This document shows positions 35,610-45,152 of a stretch of 64,000 nt of DNA, piece by piece. Below the pieces are notes generated by a model. That model was given only the letters and a program-made list of their open reading frames with translations. It had not been told where the DNA came from and ran no database searches. The translations under genes were made by a program, and so were the position numbers. The DNA is from DAOPYU01 sp942493245 (GTDB taxonomy: Bacteria > Sumerlaeota > Sumerlaeia > UBA8349). Position 1 is the stretch's first letter, and each line of letters starts with the position of its first letter. The stretch is taken from assembly GCA_942493245.1 (NCBI GenBank), contig OW818685.1, positions 434,001-498,000 on the forward strand, read 5' to 3'.

Positions 35610-37844
35610 CTATCGCCCGCCTTCCAGCAACGCCCGGTAATTGAACCGGTCGTTCGGCGCGGCGTCGCCGTTCAACGTGAAATCGCTCCACTCGCCCGTC
35701 TGCTGAATGTTGTCCGCCCACTTGAAGTCCATCCACCGCGTATTCTTTGACACTCCCAACACTTTCTTCGGAATCGCCACCTCGACTTCCGCCCCGGCCA
35801 CACTCAGTTTTACTGGAATCGGTTCTCCCCATTGGTATTCGTTCCCCTGGCATTTTTCCAGGCTTGCGGTTCCCTCCCCGGCGGCGATGCGGTTCAACAC
35901 ATAATCGTACCCCATCCACCCGGTCTTCGGGTTCGCGTCCGTGTCGAGGAAGAGCAGCATCCAGTTCGGATCGGTCCGGGGCGTCAGCGGATCCTTCGTC
36001 CGGGTGTAGAAATACATCGTCTCGGCGTCGTAACTCACCTTCGCCACCGTCAGGTCGTTGCGGCCCGTCTGGTTCGAATACTTGAGCGCCGGTCCCCACC
36101 CCGGGTGGTCGCGCCGGACCGGGTCGCCGATCTGGTCGCGGAACTCCGGCCCCACACCCGCCCAGTCGTCAAATTTCCCATCCAGTTGAATCGGTTTCGG
36201 GCGAACCGGCTCCAGGGGCCGCACCCCTTTGAACCGCCGGATGTTCGACACCATCTGGTAGTAATAATGGTCGCCGTGGCCGCCCTTCATTGGTTCGATG
36301 TCCCGGCTGAATTCTTCGCTGAACTGGTCCACAAACGCAACCGGTCCGGCCCCATGAAACCCGGAATCCTCCTTGTAACGCCCGGCGATCCACTCGTTCC
36401 ACCCCGTGATGAACACAAACGCCGGGTCCAGTTGAAACGCCCGTTCCCACTGCTCGGCAAAGTTGCGCCCGGTCATATCCCGGTCTTTCGGTTCCGGTTC
36501 CTTCCCGTCGTGGAAGCTGCGCCCATGCGAACGCGGGTTACTCAGTACACCCAGTTTCCCCTCCACGGCGTTCTGCGCCACCCCCACAACCACCTGCTCG
36601 GTCACGCCCGGCGTCTTGTAGAACGCGTGCTGGGGCGTCACCTCGAGCCACCCCCACTCGCCGGGGCCGGTCGGTCCCTGAAAATAATCCGGCTGCGGTT
36701 TCCGGAAGGTGAAAAACTCCAGCACCTTTGCCGTCTTCTCGTCCGCCAGTCTCACCCGCAGGGTCCGGTCCACCGACGGAGTCACGGCGACCCCGTCGGC
36801 AAAAGCTTCGCCTTGGGGAAGTGTGTCCTGCGCTTGCGTCCACCATCCGATTTTCCCCTTCGCGTCGGACGCTTCGAGGTAATACCGTCCCGGTTCGAGC
36901 GGGGTGTCAAACCGCAACGTCAGCCAGGCGTTGTCCGCCACCTTCTCGAACCGCTGGCTTGCTACAATCTCTCCCTTCGCTCCCTCTCGCCGCAAGGTCA
37001 ACGTGAATGCGGCGCCGGGAGTCTTCCACGTGGGAAAACACCCTCCCACCGACAACACTTTTCGATCTGAGACAAATGACTGTCCCAGAGAGTGTCCCGA
37101 CCGGAGGATCACCGGCGTGTTCGTGTCATGCCGTTCAACCGCGAGCGATTCCCCCAGCAAGGCCGGATCGGCCAGGATCAGCGGCTTGCCTTCCCATTTG
37201 AACCACAGATCGGAGAACACCCCCGGCGCGTAGAGCGTGTCGTACAACTCGTTCACCACCTTCTTCGGACTCCAGAAGGGACACAGAAACGCGATCTGAG
37301 GCGGACAACCTCCCTGCCGCCGCACCCGCTCGAACACCTTCCCCAGCGCTGTGTAACTGCGCGGGTAGGTCAACTGGTTCGTCACGTCGAACACCACCAT
37401 ATCCACCCCGGCGTCCGCGAGCATCTGGGCGTGCTTGGCCAGAACCCCCTCGTCGTTGTTCCGGTAATAGCCGAAGATGGACTCGCCCCAGTGGTGTGGA
37501 ATAGTCGGCGCTCCCCAGAGCGGACTGTTCGGGTTCCGAAGCGCCGCCGGGTCTTTCTCCAGAATTTTCGAAATATCGTACGGCCCGGCCTCGCCGCTTT
37601 CGCCCAACCAGAGAAAGTAGAAAATCCCCACTGTTTTCCCGGCCTTGGGCGCGCCGACCTGTTCAACTCCCGGTAGAGATCGCCCCAACCCATCGCTCGC
37701 CACCCACGTGTCGCTGAACGTGTCCCACGGAACCGTCGCATTCTGCGCGCTTGCGGACATTAGAAAAAGGAAGGCTCCGGCAAGCCACAAAGCAGCCCCC
37801 CGAGCCAGTTTTCCCACACTTCTCCACTGGTAGAACCCCTTCAT
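35610..37844 (-). CDS. Secreted glycosidase-like protein with C-terminal CBM9-like domain
   Basis: 744 residues. The signal peptide spans about 1-33 (ends SASAQ). The central region begins KTVGIFYFLWLG and contains HHWGESIFGYY, VDMVVFDVTN and FVFITGWNEW. This pattern is seen in TIM-barrel proteins related to GH71/GH99-type hydrolases, where GWNEW closes the active site. From about 560 (PIQLDGKFDDWAG) to the end there is a carbohydrate-binding or DOMON-like domain of the CBM9 type (LDGxxDDW...YFYTRTKDPLTP...FLDTDANPKTGW). It is likely a periplasmic or secreted polysaccharide-degrading enzyme. GGGAGGT precedes the ATG. It is monocistronic. Confidence 0.75.
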   Translation of the reverse strand: MKGFYQWRSVGKLARGAALWLAGAFLFLMSASAQNATVPWDTFSDTWVASDGLGRSLPGVEQVGAPKAGKTVGIFYFLWLGESGEAGPYDISKILEKDPAALRNPNSPLWGAPTIPHHWGESIFGYYRNNDEGVLAKHAQMLADAGVDMVVFDVTNQLTYPRSYTALGKVFERVRRQGGCPPQIAFLCPFWSPKKVVNELYDTLYAPGVFSDLWFKWEGKPLILADPALLGESLAVERHDTNTPVILRSGHSLGQSFVSDRKVLSVGGCFPTWKTPGAAFTLTLRREGAKGEIVASQRFEKVADNAWLTLRFDTPLEPGRYYLEASDAKGKIGWWTQAQDTLPQGEAFADGVAVTPSVDRTLRVRLADEKTAKVLEFFTFRKPQPDYFQGPTGPGEWGWLEVTPQHAFYKTPGVTEQVVVGVAQNAVEGKLGVLSNPRSHGRSFHDGKEPEPKDRDMTGRNFAEQWERAFQLDPAFVFITGWNEWIAGRYKEDSGFHGAGPVAFVDQFSEEFSRDIEPMKGGHGDHYYYQMVSNIRRFKGVRPLEPVRPKPIQLDGKFDDWAGVGPEFRDQIGDPVRRDHPGWGPALKYSNQTGRNDLTVAKVSYDAETMYFYTRTKDPLTPRTDPNWMLLFLDTDANPKTGWMGYDYVLNRIAAGEGTASLEKCQGNEYQWGEPIPVKLSVAGAEVEVAIPKKVLGVSKNTRWMDFKWADNIQQTGEWSDFTLNGDAAPNDRFNYRALLEGGR

Positions 37845-38250
37845 GCCGACCTCCCTGTATGGCGATTGCCGAAAAGAACCTGTGAATAATTCTCTTCTCG
37901 GCTTTGTCGTTTTGCCGTCATTCCCGCGAAAGCGGAAACCCAGATCCGGTACGACCCCGATTTTGCCCCCTTCTGCCCTGTTTTCTTCTCTGAATTTCAG
38001 ACCGGTTTCTCTGGATCACCGGCGTAGATGGAGAACATCATCGCGAATAGTTTTTTGAAACCCAAACAAGTCGGACTGCTGCTGTCCAGCAGGTTGAGCA
38101 TTCTGGCAGAAGGGATTATACAACGATCAAGGCATATTCCTACAAGCGTTTTTCTTCGGTCAATCAGAAGGAACGGGAAAGTCTGGAGGTCGTGTCAAGA
38201 ATCTTTCGCTCTTTTCCTTGAGGAGTCCTCTGTAACCGGTTTTTCCCTGT

Positions 38251-38480
38251 TCAATCGAAATGTACCCTTCCCGGTTGGGGGTCAGGGAGTTTTGTGGGTT
38301 GAGGGGGCGAAGCCCCTTTAGCCCGCGTGAGCATTTCACCGTCGAGGTTGTAGGCGTAGGTGGCGTTCTGGGTGGCCGTATCCCACCTGAGCAGCCAGTC
38401 CTGCGTGTCGTACTCCGCGGTTATTGTCGTTCCATTCACAGTGTGCGTCAAGCGGTCTCCGTTGAGGTCGTAGGGGAGGA
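38251..38480 (-). pseudogene. RHS-repeat protein fragment, interrupted by a mobile element
   Basis: On the minus strand the frame reads YDLNGDRLTHTVNGTTITAE, then YDTQDWLLRWDTA and TYAYNLDGEML, two YD-type RHS repeat units. The upstream end is cut by the element at 38481-38868. Removing that element and one target duplication joins the fragment to MPSFLP (38879-38888 side), beyond which there is an in-frame TGA. So the fragment was already a relic, or a very short reading frame, before the insertion. It ends at 38251 after a foreign-looking Pro-rich tail. Confidence 0.7.
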
Positions 38481-38868
38481 CAGGAGAATCCAGAAGTCCT
38501 ATGCAGCGGAACCGAGCCCGGTTAATTGCCCCGGAGGGGCAAAGGACAGTAGCCGGGGGTGGAGCGAAGCGGAACCCCCGGAAGGAAACCTATCCGTACG
38601 CGCCCCGGCGGGGCGCAGGGCGGTTACGTCATGGACATCATAGACCGTTTTTCCACCAAATAATCCAGATTCCTCGATTTTTCCTCCGCCCCATCCGGGG
38701 CGGGAAAGATTGGGTGACAGGTCCGGGGATTCCGCTTCGCTCCATCCCCGGCTACTTACCCGCGCCCCTCTGGGGCGCTTTTCTTGCCTTCGAAAAGATA
38801 GATTTCCTGCTGTTCGCTGTTTTCCCCCGATGGGGGTTTCACAGTGCAATGACTTCTGGATTCTCCTG
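38481..38868 (-). mobile_element. MITE-like non-autonomous element, copy B
   Basis: 388 bp, no coding capacity. Perfect 18-bp terminal inverted repeats: CAGGAGAATCCAGAAGTC at 38481-38498 and its reverse complement at 38851-38868. A perfect 10-bp target duplication TAGGGGAGGA flanks it (38471-38480 and 38869-38878). The interior, read on the minus strand, matches copy A at 20833-21211 in order: a GCGCCCC hairpin, the AGCCGGGG(A/G)TGgagcgaagcgga unit, a CGCCCC hairpin and the inverted unit. The perfect ends suggest that this copy is younger than copy A. Confidence 0.93.
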
Positions 38869-39216
38869 TAGGGGAGGAACGAAGGCATTCAACGATGAAC
38901 CGGGGGCGAAAATCTCCGATTTTTCCCTTGACGAGGGCTTATCATAGATGTCCCTCGATTTCCGGACAACGAGGAGTGCCTGCTAAATGATTCGAATCCA
39001 GAAAAGTTCTTGACTGGGGGAGCGGTTTGTAGATGCTGGTAACTTGCTGGTTGTTCCTGATATGTTTCAAAAATTTCATCCTTGCTGGAGATGGGGAAGT
39101 GGACACACGGTTGCGCGTTGAAACAGGGTTGCGGCATGGCATGGTATTGTCCCATGAAACCGGTACCCGCCACGGAAACCCTATACCATTGTTCGCTCAA
39201 GGAAAGGACTGACGGA

Positions 39217-39495
39217 ATGGATCGGGCGTTTATCGAGTTACTCAACGAATTCGTTCGCGACTACAGACGGGGGCGTCAAACTCTGGCCATCTGGTTTTGG
39301 TCCGTTGAGATATTGGGCCTGTTGGGCGCCGCCGTGGGGCTTTTATCAGGAAAGTTTCAGGGGGTGGTTATGGCAATTGTCTGTATCATCGGAATGATGG
39401 GCACATACGTTTCGTATTGCGTTTTCAAAGCGGTTCTGATGATGCGGGATCGAATGTCTCTGGCGGCGGAAGAACGCCTCAAGCGTCCGAAATAA
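39217..39495 (+). CDS. Small two-pass membrane protein
   Basis: 92 residues with two hydrophobic segments (about 28-45 and 50-72) between a charged N-terminal helix (MDRAFIELLNEFVRDYRRGR) and a short basic tail. The ATG at 39217 is preceded by GGAAAGGA. No family is recognised. It reads in the same direction as, and 88 bp before, another small membrane protein, so the two may form an operon. Confidence 0.6.
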   Translation: MDRAFIELLNEFVRDYRRGRQTLAIWFWSVEILGLLGAAVGLLSGKFQGVVMAIVCIIGMMGTYVSYCVFKAVLMMRDRMSLAAEERLKRPK

Positions 39496-39583
39496 TCCAA
39501 ACGAGACAATAGGGGGGCAAGTCGGTTCTGGCACCCATACATAACCGGGAAAACAGACGTCGGGGCATAATATGGAGGCAGGA

Positions 39584-40195
39584 ATGGATATCAACCGCGA
39601 CATGATTCTGACGGAGCGATGCGCTTCCGCATTCGGGCGCATGTTCTGGGCGTTTTTGTTCTTTCTCGATTTCCGCATCTATATCAACAGAATCGGGGTG
39701 GATCTATTGCCGGATTTTATCGGATGGCTTCTGATCGCTTCCGCCCTGGCGGAAATCATCCCGCTTTCTCCGAAAGTCGCGACCCTCCGGACCCTGGCCT
39801 GGTGGCTCGTTTTTCTGTCCCTCTTCGATCTTGTCAAAATGAAGGCTCCGGTGAGGCAGGGCGTCGCATTCACGACGAGGATTTCCCCGATGTTCCCGAT
39901 CGGGATCGTCGCGGGTATCCTGGGACTGATCCTGATCTGGAAACTGTGTGGACTGATCATGGATATGGCGGACGCAGTCGGCGATTCCACGATCTGGGAG
40001 CGAGCCGAATCCCGCAGGAATCTTTATGTCGCTTTTGTCGTGTTTCTGACAATCGCTATTTCGATCTCGTTTCTCGCCCCCCCCTTCATGATCGTTGCGG
40101 TCATCGTTGGATTGCCACTTGCAATTGTCGTGTTTTGCCTGCTGATGGGATTGATGAAGGGAACAGAGAACATGTGCCGGGGCGGCAGAATATAG
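39584..40195 (+). CDS. Multi-pass membrane protein of unknown function
   Basis: 203 residues with about five hydrophobic segments. The N-terminal RMFWAFLFFLDFRI...GVDLLPDFIGWLLIASAL block resembles uncharacterised integral membrane proteins of Firmicutes (pattern DILPDFIGYILI), but function is unknown. ATG 39584 has GGAGG five bases upstream; an ATG at 39572 would add four residues without a ribosome site. Convergent with the thioredoxin-domain gene. Confidence 0.6.
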   Translation: MDINRDMILTERCASAFGRMFWAFLFFLDFRIYINRIGVDLLPDFIGWLLIASALAEIIPLSPKVATLRTLAWWLVFLSLFDLVKMKAPVRQGVAFTTRISPMFPIGIVAGILGLILIWKLCGLIMDMADAVGDSTIWERAESRRNLYVAFVVFLTIAISISFLAPPFMIVAVIVGLPLAIVVFCLLMGLMKGTENMCRGGRI

Positions 40196-40303
40196 AATGC
40201 CGTTGATCAATCGCATCCGACGACAAAGCTCTCGCCATCTTCTGCCACGCTTCCCCCTTTCGGAACGATTCTTTTACGCGGACTGCTTCGTCTCCCCCAA
40301 ACC

Positions 40304-41434
40304 CTATTGATAGGTCCGCCCCAGAATTGCCACGATCGCCCGGCGCAATTCCAGCGGGTCGTTCGGCCCCTGTTTCTCGTACACCACTTTTCCCCCGGGC
40401 TGCATCAGAAGCGTGTAGGGGAACGACCCCGTCCATTTCCGCTGAAACGCGCGAGGCAGTTCCCGACTCTCTCCGGTGAAATGGAGGTTTCGGCAGGAGG
40501 CCTGCTGTCCCTTCAGCACCTTCAGCGCGGTTTCCCGGTTGGCGGTCGCGTCGGCGTTGAGCGTAATGAGTTCCAGACCCCGCTCGCGGTACATCCTGTG
40601 GGTGCGCACCAGTTCCTCCAACTCCCGGGGCGAGGGACTGGTCCAGCAGGTCCACACCGTAATCAGCCGCAATTTCGTCGAATCGTTGCGCAAAAGATCG
40701 CGGACCCCGTCGTAACCCAGATCTTCCAGCGTGACGGGTTCTTCCGCCAGCGCCTTCATATAGGCCTCAACCTCAGGGCGCTTCGACGCCCACTTGATCG
40801 AGCACCCGAACGAAGGCGTGGTCTCGCGGGAAACAGGCTGGCCGGCCAGCAGAGCATCGAGCGCGTTGCGCACAAAGGACTCGCGGACCCCTTCGGGTTT
40901 CTCGGAATCGTCCACACTCCCCTCGTAGCGCAGTTTGCGTTCCTTGTCGAAAATGAAGAAGTGCGGGGTGGCGTGGGGGCCATAAAGACGGGCGATTTCC
41001 TGTTTATCGCCATCGTAGAGGTAAGGGAAATTGAACATCCGGTCCTTCGCGCGGATCTTGCACTCTTCGAACGAATCGCCCAGATCGGTGTACCCCATTT
41101 CGTTCAGGCGCAGGGCCTTGTTGTCGGTGGATGAAATACCGGCAAACGCCACGCCCTTTTTGCAGTATTCCTTCACCAGCGCGAGAATCCGGTCTTCGTA
41201 GGCCTGAGCCGTGGGACAATGGTTGCAGGTGAAGAAAACCGCGAAGATCGGGCTTTCGCTGAAATCCTGAAGGGTGTAAATCTTGCCATCCACCCCCAAC
41301 AGGCGAAATTCCGGCGCGGACGCGCCAATCTTGAGCGGTTTGACTTCCTCGCTCTCTTCGCCCCGGACCGAGGTTCCCAGAATCACCAGCGCCAACAGGG
41401 TTCCCACCATCCCTTTCACCAGGAGTTGCTTCAT
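40304..41434 (-). CDS. Exported double thioredoxin-fold (redoxin) protein
   Basis: 376 residues. Signal peptide about 1-25. The first domain is of the AhpC/TSA redoxin type with FFTCNHCPTAQAYEDR (Cys70, Cys73), the pattern seen in many planctomycete periplasmic redoxins, then GISSTDNKA and HATPHFFIFD (cis-Pro loop). A second thioredoxin-like domain (about 255-376) has WTCWTSPSPRELEEL with only one Cys at the active position and SFPYTLLMQPGG as its cis-Pro loop. It probably handles disulfides or delivers reductant in the periplasm. AAGGAA precedes the ATG at 41434. It diverges from the COG3014 lipoprotein gene; about 350 bp lie between. Confidence 0.85.
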   Translation of the reverse strand: MKQLLVKGMVGTLLALVILGTSVRGEESEEVKPLKIGASAPEFRLLGVDGKIYTLQDFSESPIFAVFFTCNHCPTAQAYEDRILALVKEYCKKGVAFAGISSTDNKALRLNEMGYTDLGDSFEECKIRAKDRMFNFPYLYDGDKQEIARLYGPHATPHFFIFDKERKLRYEGSVDDSEKPEGVRESFVRNALDALLAGQPVSRETTPSFGCSIKWASKRPEVEAYMKALAEEPVTLEDLGYDGVRDLLRNDSTKLRLITVWTCWTSPSPRELEELVRTHRMYRERGLELITLNADATANRETALKVLKGQQASCRNLHFTGESRELPRAFQRKWTGSFPYTLLMQPGGKVVYEKQGPNDPLELRRAIVAILGRTYQ

Positions 41435-41782
41435 GGCTGCGTTCCTTTCCGCCTCATAATGCTCCACTTCACGTGACCGTTTTTTTCTACGCCTCAGGCA
41501 AAATCCTGTCAACCGTTTTACCCCAGGGAGAAAACGCACGGCGCCGAGTCCCTTGCTGCAATTTTTCCAAACACCTTCTTTTGCATGCGACGGCACGGTG
41601 TGGTAGGTTACAGTGTCTTGTCCGCGGGAACGGAAAAATCCCGTTTCCGGCTTCTGGAAAAGGAACGCGCCCAGAGTGGCTGAAAAAATCCAGAAAACGC
41701 GGAACTTTTTCGCCGGACAAGTGTCGGAAGGAAAGGAAACGGGGCGTTCGTTCTGCGGCGCGAGCGCCCACCGGTATTGGAG

Positions 41783-43333
41783 ATGATGCGCACACATACA
41801 CGTTTTTCCCATTTCCCGGTCCAGCGGCCGGGCCTTTTCTTCCGGATTTCACGGTCTTTGTGGGTGGGCCTCCTGCTGGCGCTGCCGCTGGGAGGGTGCG
41901 AATCGTTTCGCAACTACAACAACGAAATGGCGGGCGCCCAGCAATCGTTTGCCGCCGGCGACCTCCCGGCGGCCCGACAGGAAGTGGTCAACCGGATGAG
42001 CGCGAACGAAACCCGGCTGAACCCGTGGCTGGAAATTGGCGTGATTGACCACACGGCGGGCGCGTTCGACAACAGCAACCTGGCGCTTCAGAAGGCCGCC
42101 GATCTTGTGCGGGTCCGGGAAGAAAAGGCGGTCATCAGCCTGTCCCAAACGGCGGCGGGCGCCGCCACACTCCTTGTCAACGAAAAAGCCCAACCCTACC
42201 CCGGCGAAGCGTTCGAGCGGGTTTTGATCCACACCTATCTGGCAATGAACTACGCCTTGCAGGGCGACTGGGAGAAAGCGCGTGTGGAAGCCCGGCGCAG
42301 CTGGACACGCCAGCGCGAGATCGAGGAAACCACCCAGAAACAACAGGCCGCCGCCCGCAACGAAGCCGCGCAGTCGAAACAAAAAGTGGATGCAACCGGC
42401 CTGGGACGCGAACTGGACCGCGTGTACGCCGACCAGAACGGTATCGCCGCGCGTGAGTTGAACGCCTACCGCAACGCCTTCTCGCACGTGGTCTCGGCGG
42501 TCGTGTACCGCGCGAATGGCGACCTCAACGAGGCCTACGTGGAGTTGAAACGAGCGGTGGAACTGCGCCCCAATGCGCCGGTTCTGGGACCGCTGTTGAT
42601 CGAGACGGCCGCCGCGGGCGGGTTTCAGGAAGACTTGCCGCGCTGGGAAGCCGCGTTCAAGATCCGCGCCTCCGACGTACTGCGTGTCCGGGAGCAACGC
42701 CCGGCGGAACTGGTGGTGTTCTTTGAGAATGGCTGGGCGCCGCGCAAGGAAGAAATCTTTGTGCCGTTGCCCACTCCGGTCGGAATCGTCAGCCTGGCCA
42801 TCCCGAAATACCAGCCTCAGCCCGGTTTCGCCAACGCGCTGGTGGTCGAAGCGGGGGGGCAGACGGCGTCCTCCACACTGCTGGGCGATGTCGAGGCGCA
42901 GGCGGTGCGCTCGCTGCGCGACCGGATGCCCGCCTATGTCATCAAAATGATCATCCGTATCACCGCCCGCACGCTGGCGGAGAACGAATTGCGTAAAAAG
43001 GCGGAGAAGCAGGGGGGCGATGCGGGGTTCATCCTGGCGTTTCTCTTTTCATCGGCGGTCAATATCGCGCTCGAACACGCCGACCTGAGAGCCTGGTCGC
43101 TCCTGCCGCGCGATCTGCAGGTGGCTCGACTTCGTCTGCCCGCCGGGCAGACAACCGTGCGACTCCAACTCGACGGGCAATCGGATGCCAGCCGCGAGGT
43201 GACGCTGAACCTGAAGGCGGGCGCCCCCACCGTCATGCTCGCGCGCTCGACCGGATCGGCGTTCTATGTGCTGCCGGATCCGGGTAACACACCCGTTCAA
43301 CAGGCGCCGGGACAAAGCGCTCCCGCGCAATGA
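41783..43333 (+). CDS. COG3014-type lipoprotein (LpoB operon)
   Basis: About 516 residues. A basic N terminus is followed by LWVGLLLALPLGGC, a lipoprotein signal with lipobox Cys. The mature protein has helical-repeat (TPR-like) features: FERVLIHTYLAMNYALQGDWEKARVEARR and YRANGDLNEAYVELKRAVELRPNAP. It matches COG3014, an uncharacterised family that in many Gram-negative bacteria precedes ycfL and lpoB. Exactly that order is seen here, so a role in outer-membrane control of peptidoglycan synthesis is inferred. Start ATG 41783 or 41786 (TTG 41777 possible), ribosome site poor. Confidence 0.82.
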   Translation: MMRTHTRFSHFPVQRPGLFFRISRSLWVGLLLALPLGGCESFRNYNNEMAGAQQSFAAGDLPAARQEVVNRMSANETRLNPWLEIGVIDHTAGAFDNSNLALQKAADLVRVREEKAVISLSQTAAGAATLLVNEKAQPYPGEAFERVLIHTYLAMNYALQGDWEKARVEARRSWTRQREIEETTQKQQAAARNEAAQSKQKVDATGLGRELDRVYADQNGIAARELNAYRNAFSHVVSAVVYRANGDLNEAYVELKRAVELRPNAPVLGPLLIETAAAGGFQEDLPRWEAAFKIRASDVLRVREQRPAELVVFFENGWAPRKEEIFVPLPTPVGIVSLAIPKYQPQPGFANALVVEAGGQTASSTLLGDVEAQAVRSLRDRMPAYVIKMIIRITARTLAENELRKKAEKQGGDAGFILAFLFSSAVNIALEHADLRAWSLLPRDLQVARLRLPAGQTTVRLQLDGQSDASREVTLNLKAGAPTVMLARSTGSAFYVLPDPGNTPVQQAPGQSAPAQ

Positions 43334-43405
43334 GGAAAAGAAGGGAACCGATGGTCCGTTCAGGACTTTTCAACAATCGGTAAAGAAAAAAGGAGAACGC
43401 GCATC

Positions 43406-43855
43406 ATGCAAATGGAAAAATGGATGAAAAACCTGGCGCCGGCCCTGTTGCTCGCCTCGTCGGTTCTGGTCACCCCCCTGACCGGGTGCAGCAACCACAG
43501 CCCCAACGCCCTGATCGGCCAGCAGACCGCCACCGGCGGTGTGCAATCGGACGTTCTGGTGGTCAACCCCCGCCTGCAGAAACGCCTCACACTGCTCGAG
43601 GCCGATTCGCGCCGCGTGAACGATCTGATGCAGGTCAACGTAAAGATCCAGAACACGACCAAAAACCCCGTGATGTTCGAGCACAAGTTCCAGTGGTTCG
43701 ACGTGGACAATTTCGAGATCAGCGACCCGACCGCGCACTGGAATCCGGACCGTATCGAAGGCATGGACGTCCTCCAGATCCCGGCCATGGCGCCCGCTCC
43801 CAACGCCGTCAAGTTCAAGATTCTGGTACGCGACCCCATGCCGGTGACCCACTGA
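43406..43855 (+). CDS. YcfL-like lipoprotein (DUF1425)
   Basis: 149 residues. Signal peptide with lipobox ASSVLVTPLTGC. The mature domain (VNVKIQNTTKNPVMFEHKFQWFDVDNFEI) is the YcfL/DUF1425 beta-sandwich with the phrase Q..N......YRF.WFD..G. It sits between the COG3014 gene and lpoB, as in Enterobacteria and many others. The ATG at 43406 follows AAGGAGAA. Function unknown; a helper of the LpoB system is inferred from context. Confidence 0.85.
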   Translation: MQMEKWMKNLAPALLLASSVLVTPLTGCSNHSPNALIGQQTATGGVQSDVLVVNPRLQKRLTLLEADSRRVNDLMQVNVKIQNTTKNPVMFEHKFQWFDVDNFEISDPTAHWNPDRIEGMDVLQIPAMAPAPNAVKFKILVRDPMPVTH

Positions 43856-43983
43856 GTAAGGAGAGGTCTTTGTTGCGCAAGGGCGCTCCCCGGGCGCATG
43901 ATACCTGTTAGATAGTCGTCAAACCCGTTCCCCTGACGCGGACCGGAGAACTTCGATAAGATTCAAGACCGAGGAGAAAGACA

Positions 43984-44583
43984 ATGAAGAAACAAACGAC
44001 CCTGATTTGCGTCCTGCTGGCGGCCCTTTCGATTCTGGCCGCCTGTTCCGGCGCGCCCGATGTCAACTATGGCGACCCCACGGCCGTCGAGACCGTCACG
44101 ATTGATTTCGGTTCGACCGATCTCCAGAGCATTGGCGAGAAGATGACCCAGTCGCTCCTGGCCTCGGGCGTCCTGGCCAACGGCCAGCGGCCCGTTCTCT
44201 ACGTCGCGCAGGTCAAGAACCGCACCGACGAGCAACTCGACACCAAGAGCGTCACCGACAAGATCCGTACGGCCCTTCTGCGCAGCGGGCGCGTGCGTTT
44301 CTCCGCCGCAATGGAGGCGAACAACGAGATCGTCAGCCAGCTCGAGCACCAGAACATGTCCGGTCTGACGAGCGCCGAGACAGCCAAAAAATACGGCAAG
44401 CAGGTCGGAGCCGACTACTTCCTCTTCGGCGAAATCACGAACATCCGCAAACAGGCGGGCCGTGTCGAGGACGTGTACTTCAAGTTCACGCTCAACCTCG
44501 TGGACATCGAGTCCGGCCTGATCGAATGGGCGGATGAGAAAGAAATCCGCAAAGGTTCCAAAAAACCCGTGTTCGGGCTGTAA
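43984..44583 (+). CDS. lpoB: Penicillin-binding protein activator LpoB
   Basis: 199 residues. Lipoprotein signal ALSILAACSG. The LpoB domain is clear: RPVLYVAQVKNRTDEQLDTKSVTDKIRTALLRSGRVRF, then GADYFLFGEI and a closing ESGLIEWADEKEIRKG (family: W..EKEIRK). LpoB is an outer-membrane lipoprotein that reaches across the periplasm to activate PBP1b. The Pro-rich spacer usual between lipobox and domain is short here. It is last in the three-gene set and is followed 37 bp later by a very strong terminator. Confidence 0.92.
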   Translation: MKKQTTLICVLLAALSILAACSGAPDVNYGDPTAVETVTIDFGSTDLQSIGEKMTQSLLASGVLANGQRPVLYVAQVKNRTDEQLDTKSVTDKIRTALLRSGRVRFSAAMEANNEIVSQLEHQNMSGLTSAETAKKYGKQVGADYFLFGEITNIRKQAGRVEDVYFKFTLNLVDIESGLIEWADEKEIRKGSKKPVFGL

Positions 44584-45152
44584 GCGCCCCGGCTTTTTCC
44601 GGGAAACAATGATCGAACCAGAGGCGGCGCAGACCTCCTCCTCCCATTCCGGGGAGAGGAGGTCTGCGCCGCCTCTTTTTTTTACCGGCGGAGGAGTAAA
44701 AAAGCATCTGTTCCCCCTCGTCGGCCGCCGCTTTCGGCTGGATTTCAAGTCCATCCTGCTCCCCGGAAGACGTCAAAGCCGGAGAGGTGGGGGAAGACGG
44801 AAGAGGTCGGCGGACGGTTTTCCCCACCCCTGGAGCGCCTGTTTCCCGGAAAATCGGACCGGATACCCGGAAGAAGTGAAAAAAATGAAAAAAATGCACC
44901 CAACCGATCCAACAAAATCGCGATTTTGACACTATAGTATTGGAAGGCGGCGAGAGGCTCGGTTCGAGTTCCGACGGGAAAGGCGAACCAGCGGGGCCTC
45001 AGGTTCGGGCGGCTTGACCTTCGCCGTCATGCCGCATTCCAATCTCCGCCGTTTTGCGGGGGCGCCCAGGCCTTGCTGGACTCAGGGGGAGTCCAGGCGG
45101 CACGGGGCGCGCGCCGCGCGGCTTCGGAACCACCCTTGAAAGGAGGGATACC
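44584..45152. other. Intergenic region between lpoB and the first ECF sigma gene
   Basis: About 570 bp. It begins with the terminator at 44621-44683. Otherwise no gene. A TATAGT hexamer near 44933 could be a -10 element for the sigma gene, but no matching -35 is evident. Confidence 0.55.
44621..44683 (+). terminator. Rho-independent terminator of the lpoB operon
   Basis: A perfect 20-bp stem: GAGGCGGCGCAGACCTCCTC at 44621-44640 pairs with its reverse complement at 44656-44675, loop 15 bases, followed by a run of eight to nine T. One of the longest perfect terminator stems in the window. Confidence 0.93.

Larger units (their letters stand above)
37845..39216. other. Long intergenic region with RHS fragment and MITE-like element
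   Basis: About 1.37 kb. It contains a short copy of the widespread GTCATTCCCGCGAAAGCGG repeat at 37918-37942, an RHS-repeat fragment (38251-38480, continued at 38879-38888) and a complete MITE-like element (38481-38868) with target duplications. No intact gene is seen before 39217. Confidence 0.65.

Noticed and set aside
38400..38900. CRISPR-like array of GC hairpin repeats
   Set aside because: Repeat units are few, palindromic and unequally spaced, are part of a transposable element, and no cas gene is near.
44945..44990. tRNA-like T-arm sequence (GGTTCGAGTTCC)
   Set aside because: The stem does not pair properly and no acceptor, D or anticodon arm can be folded around it.
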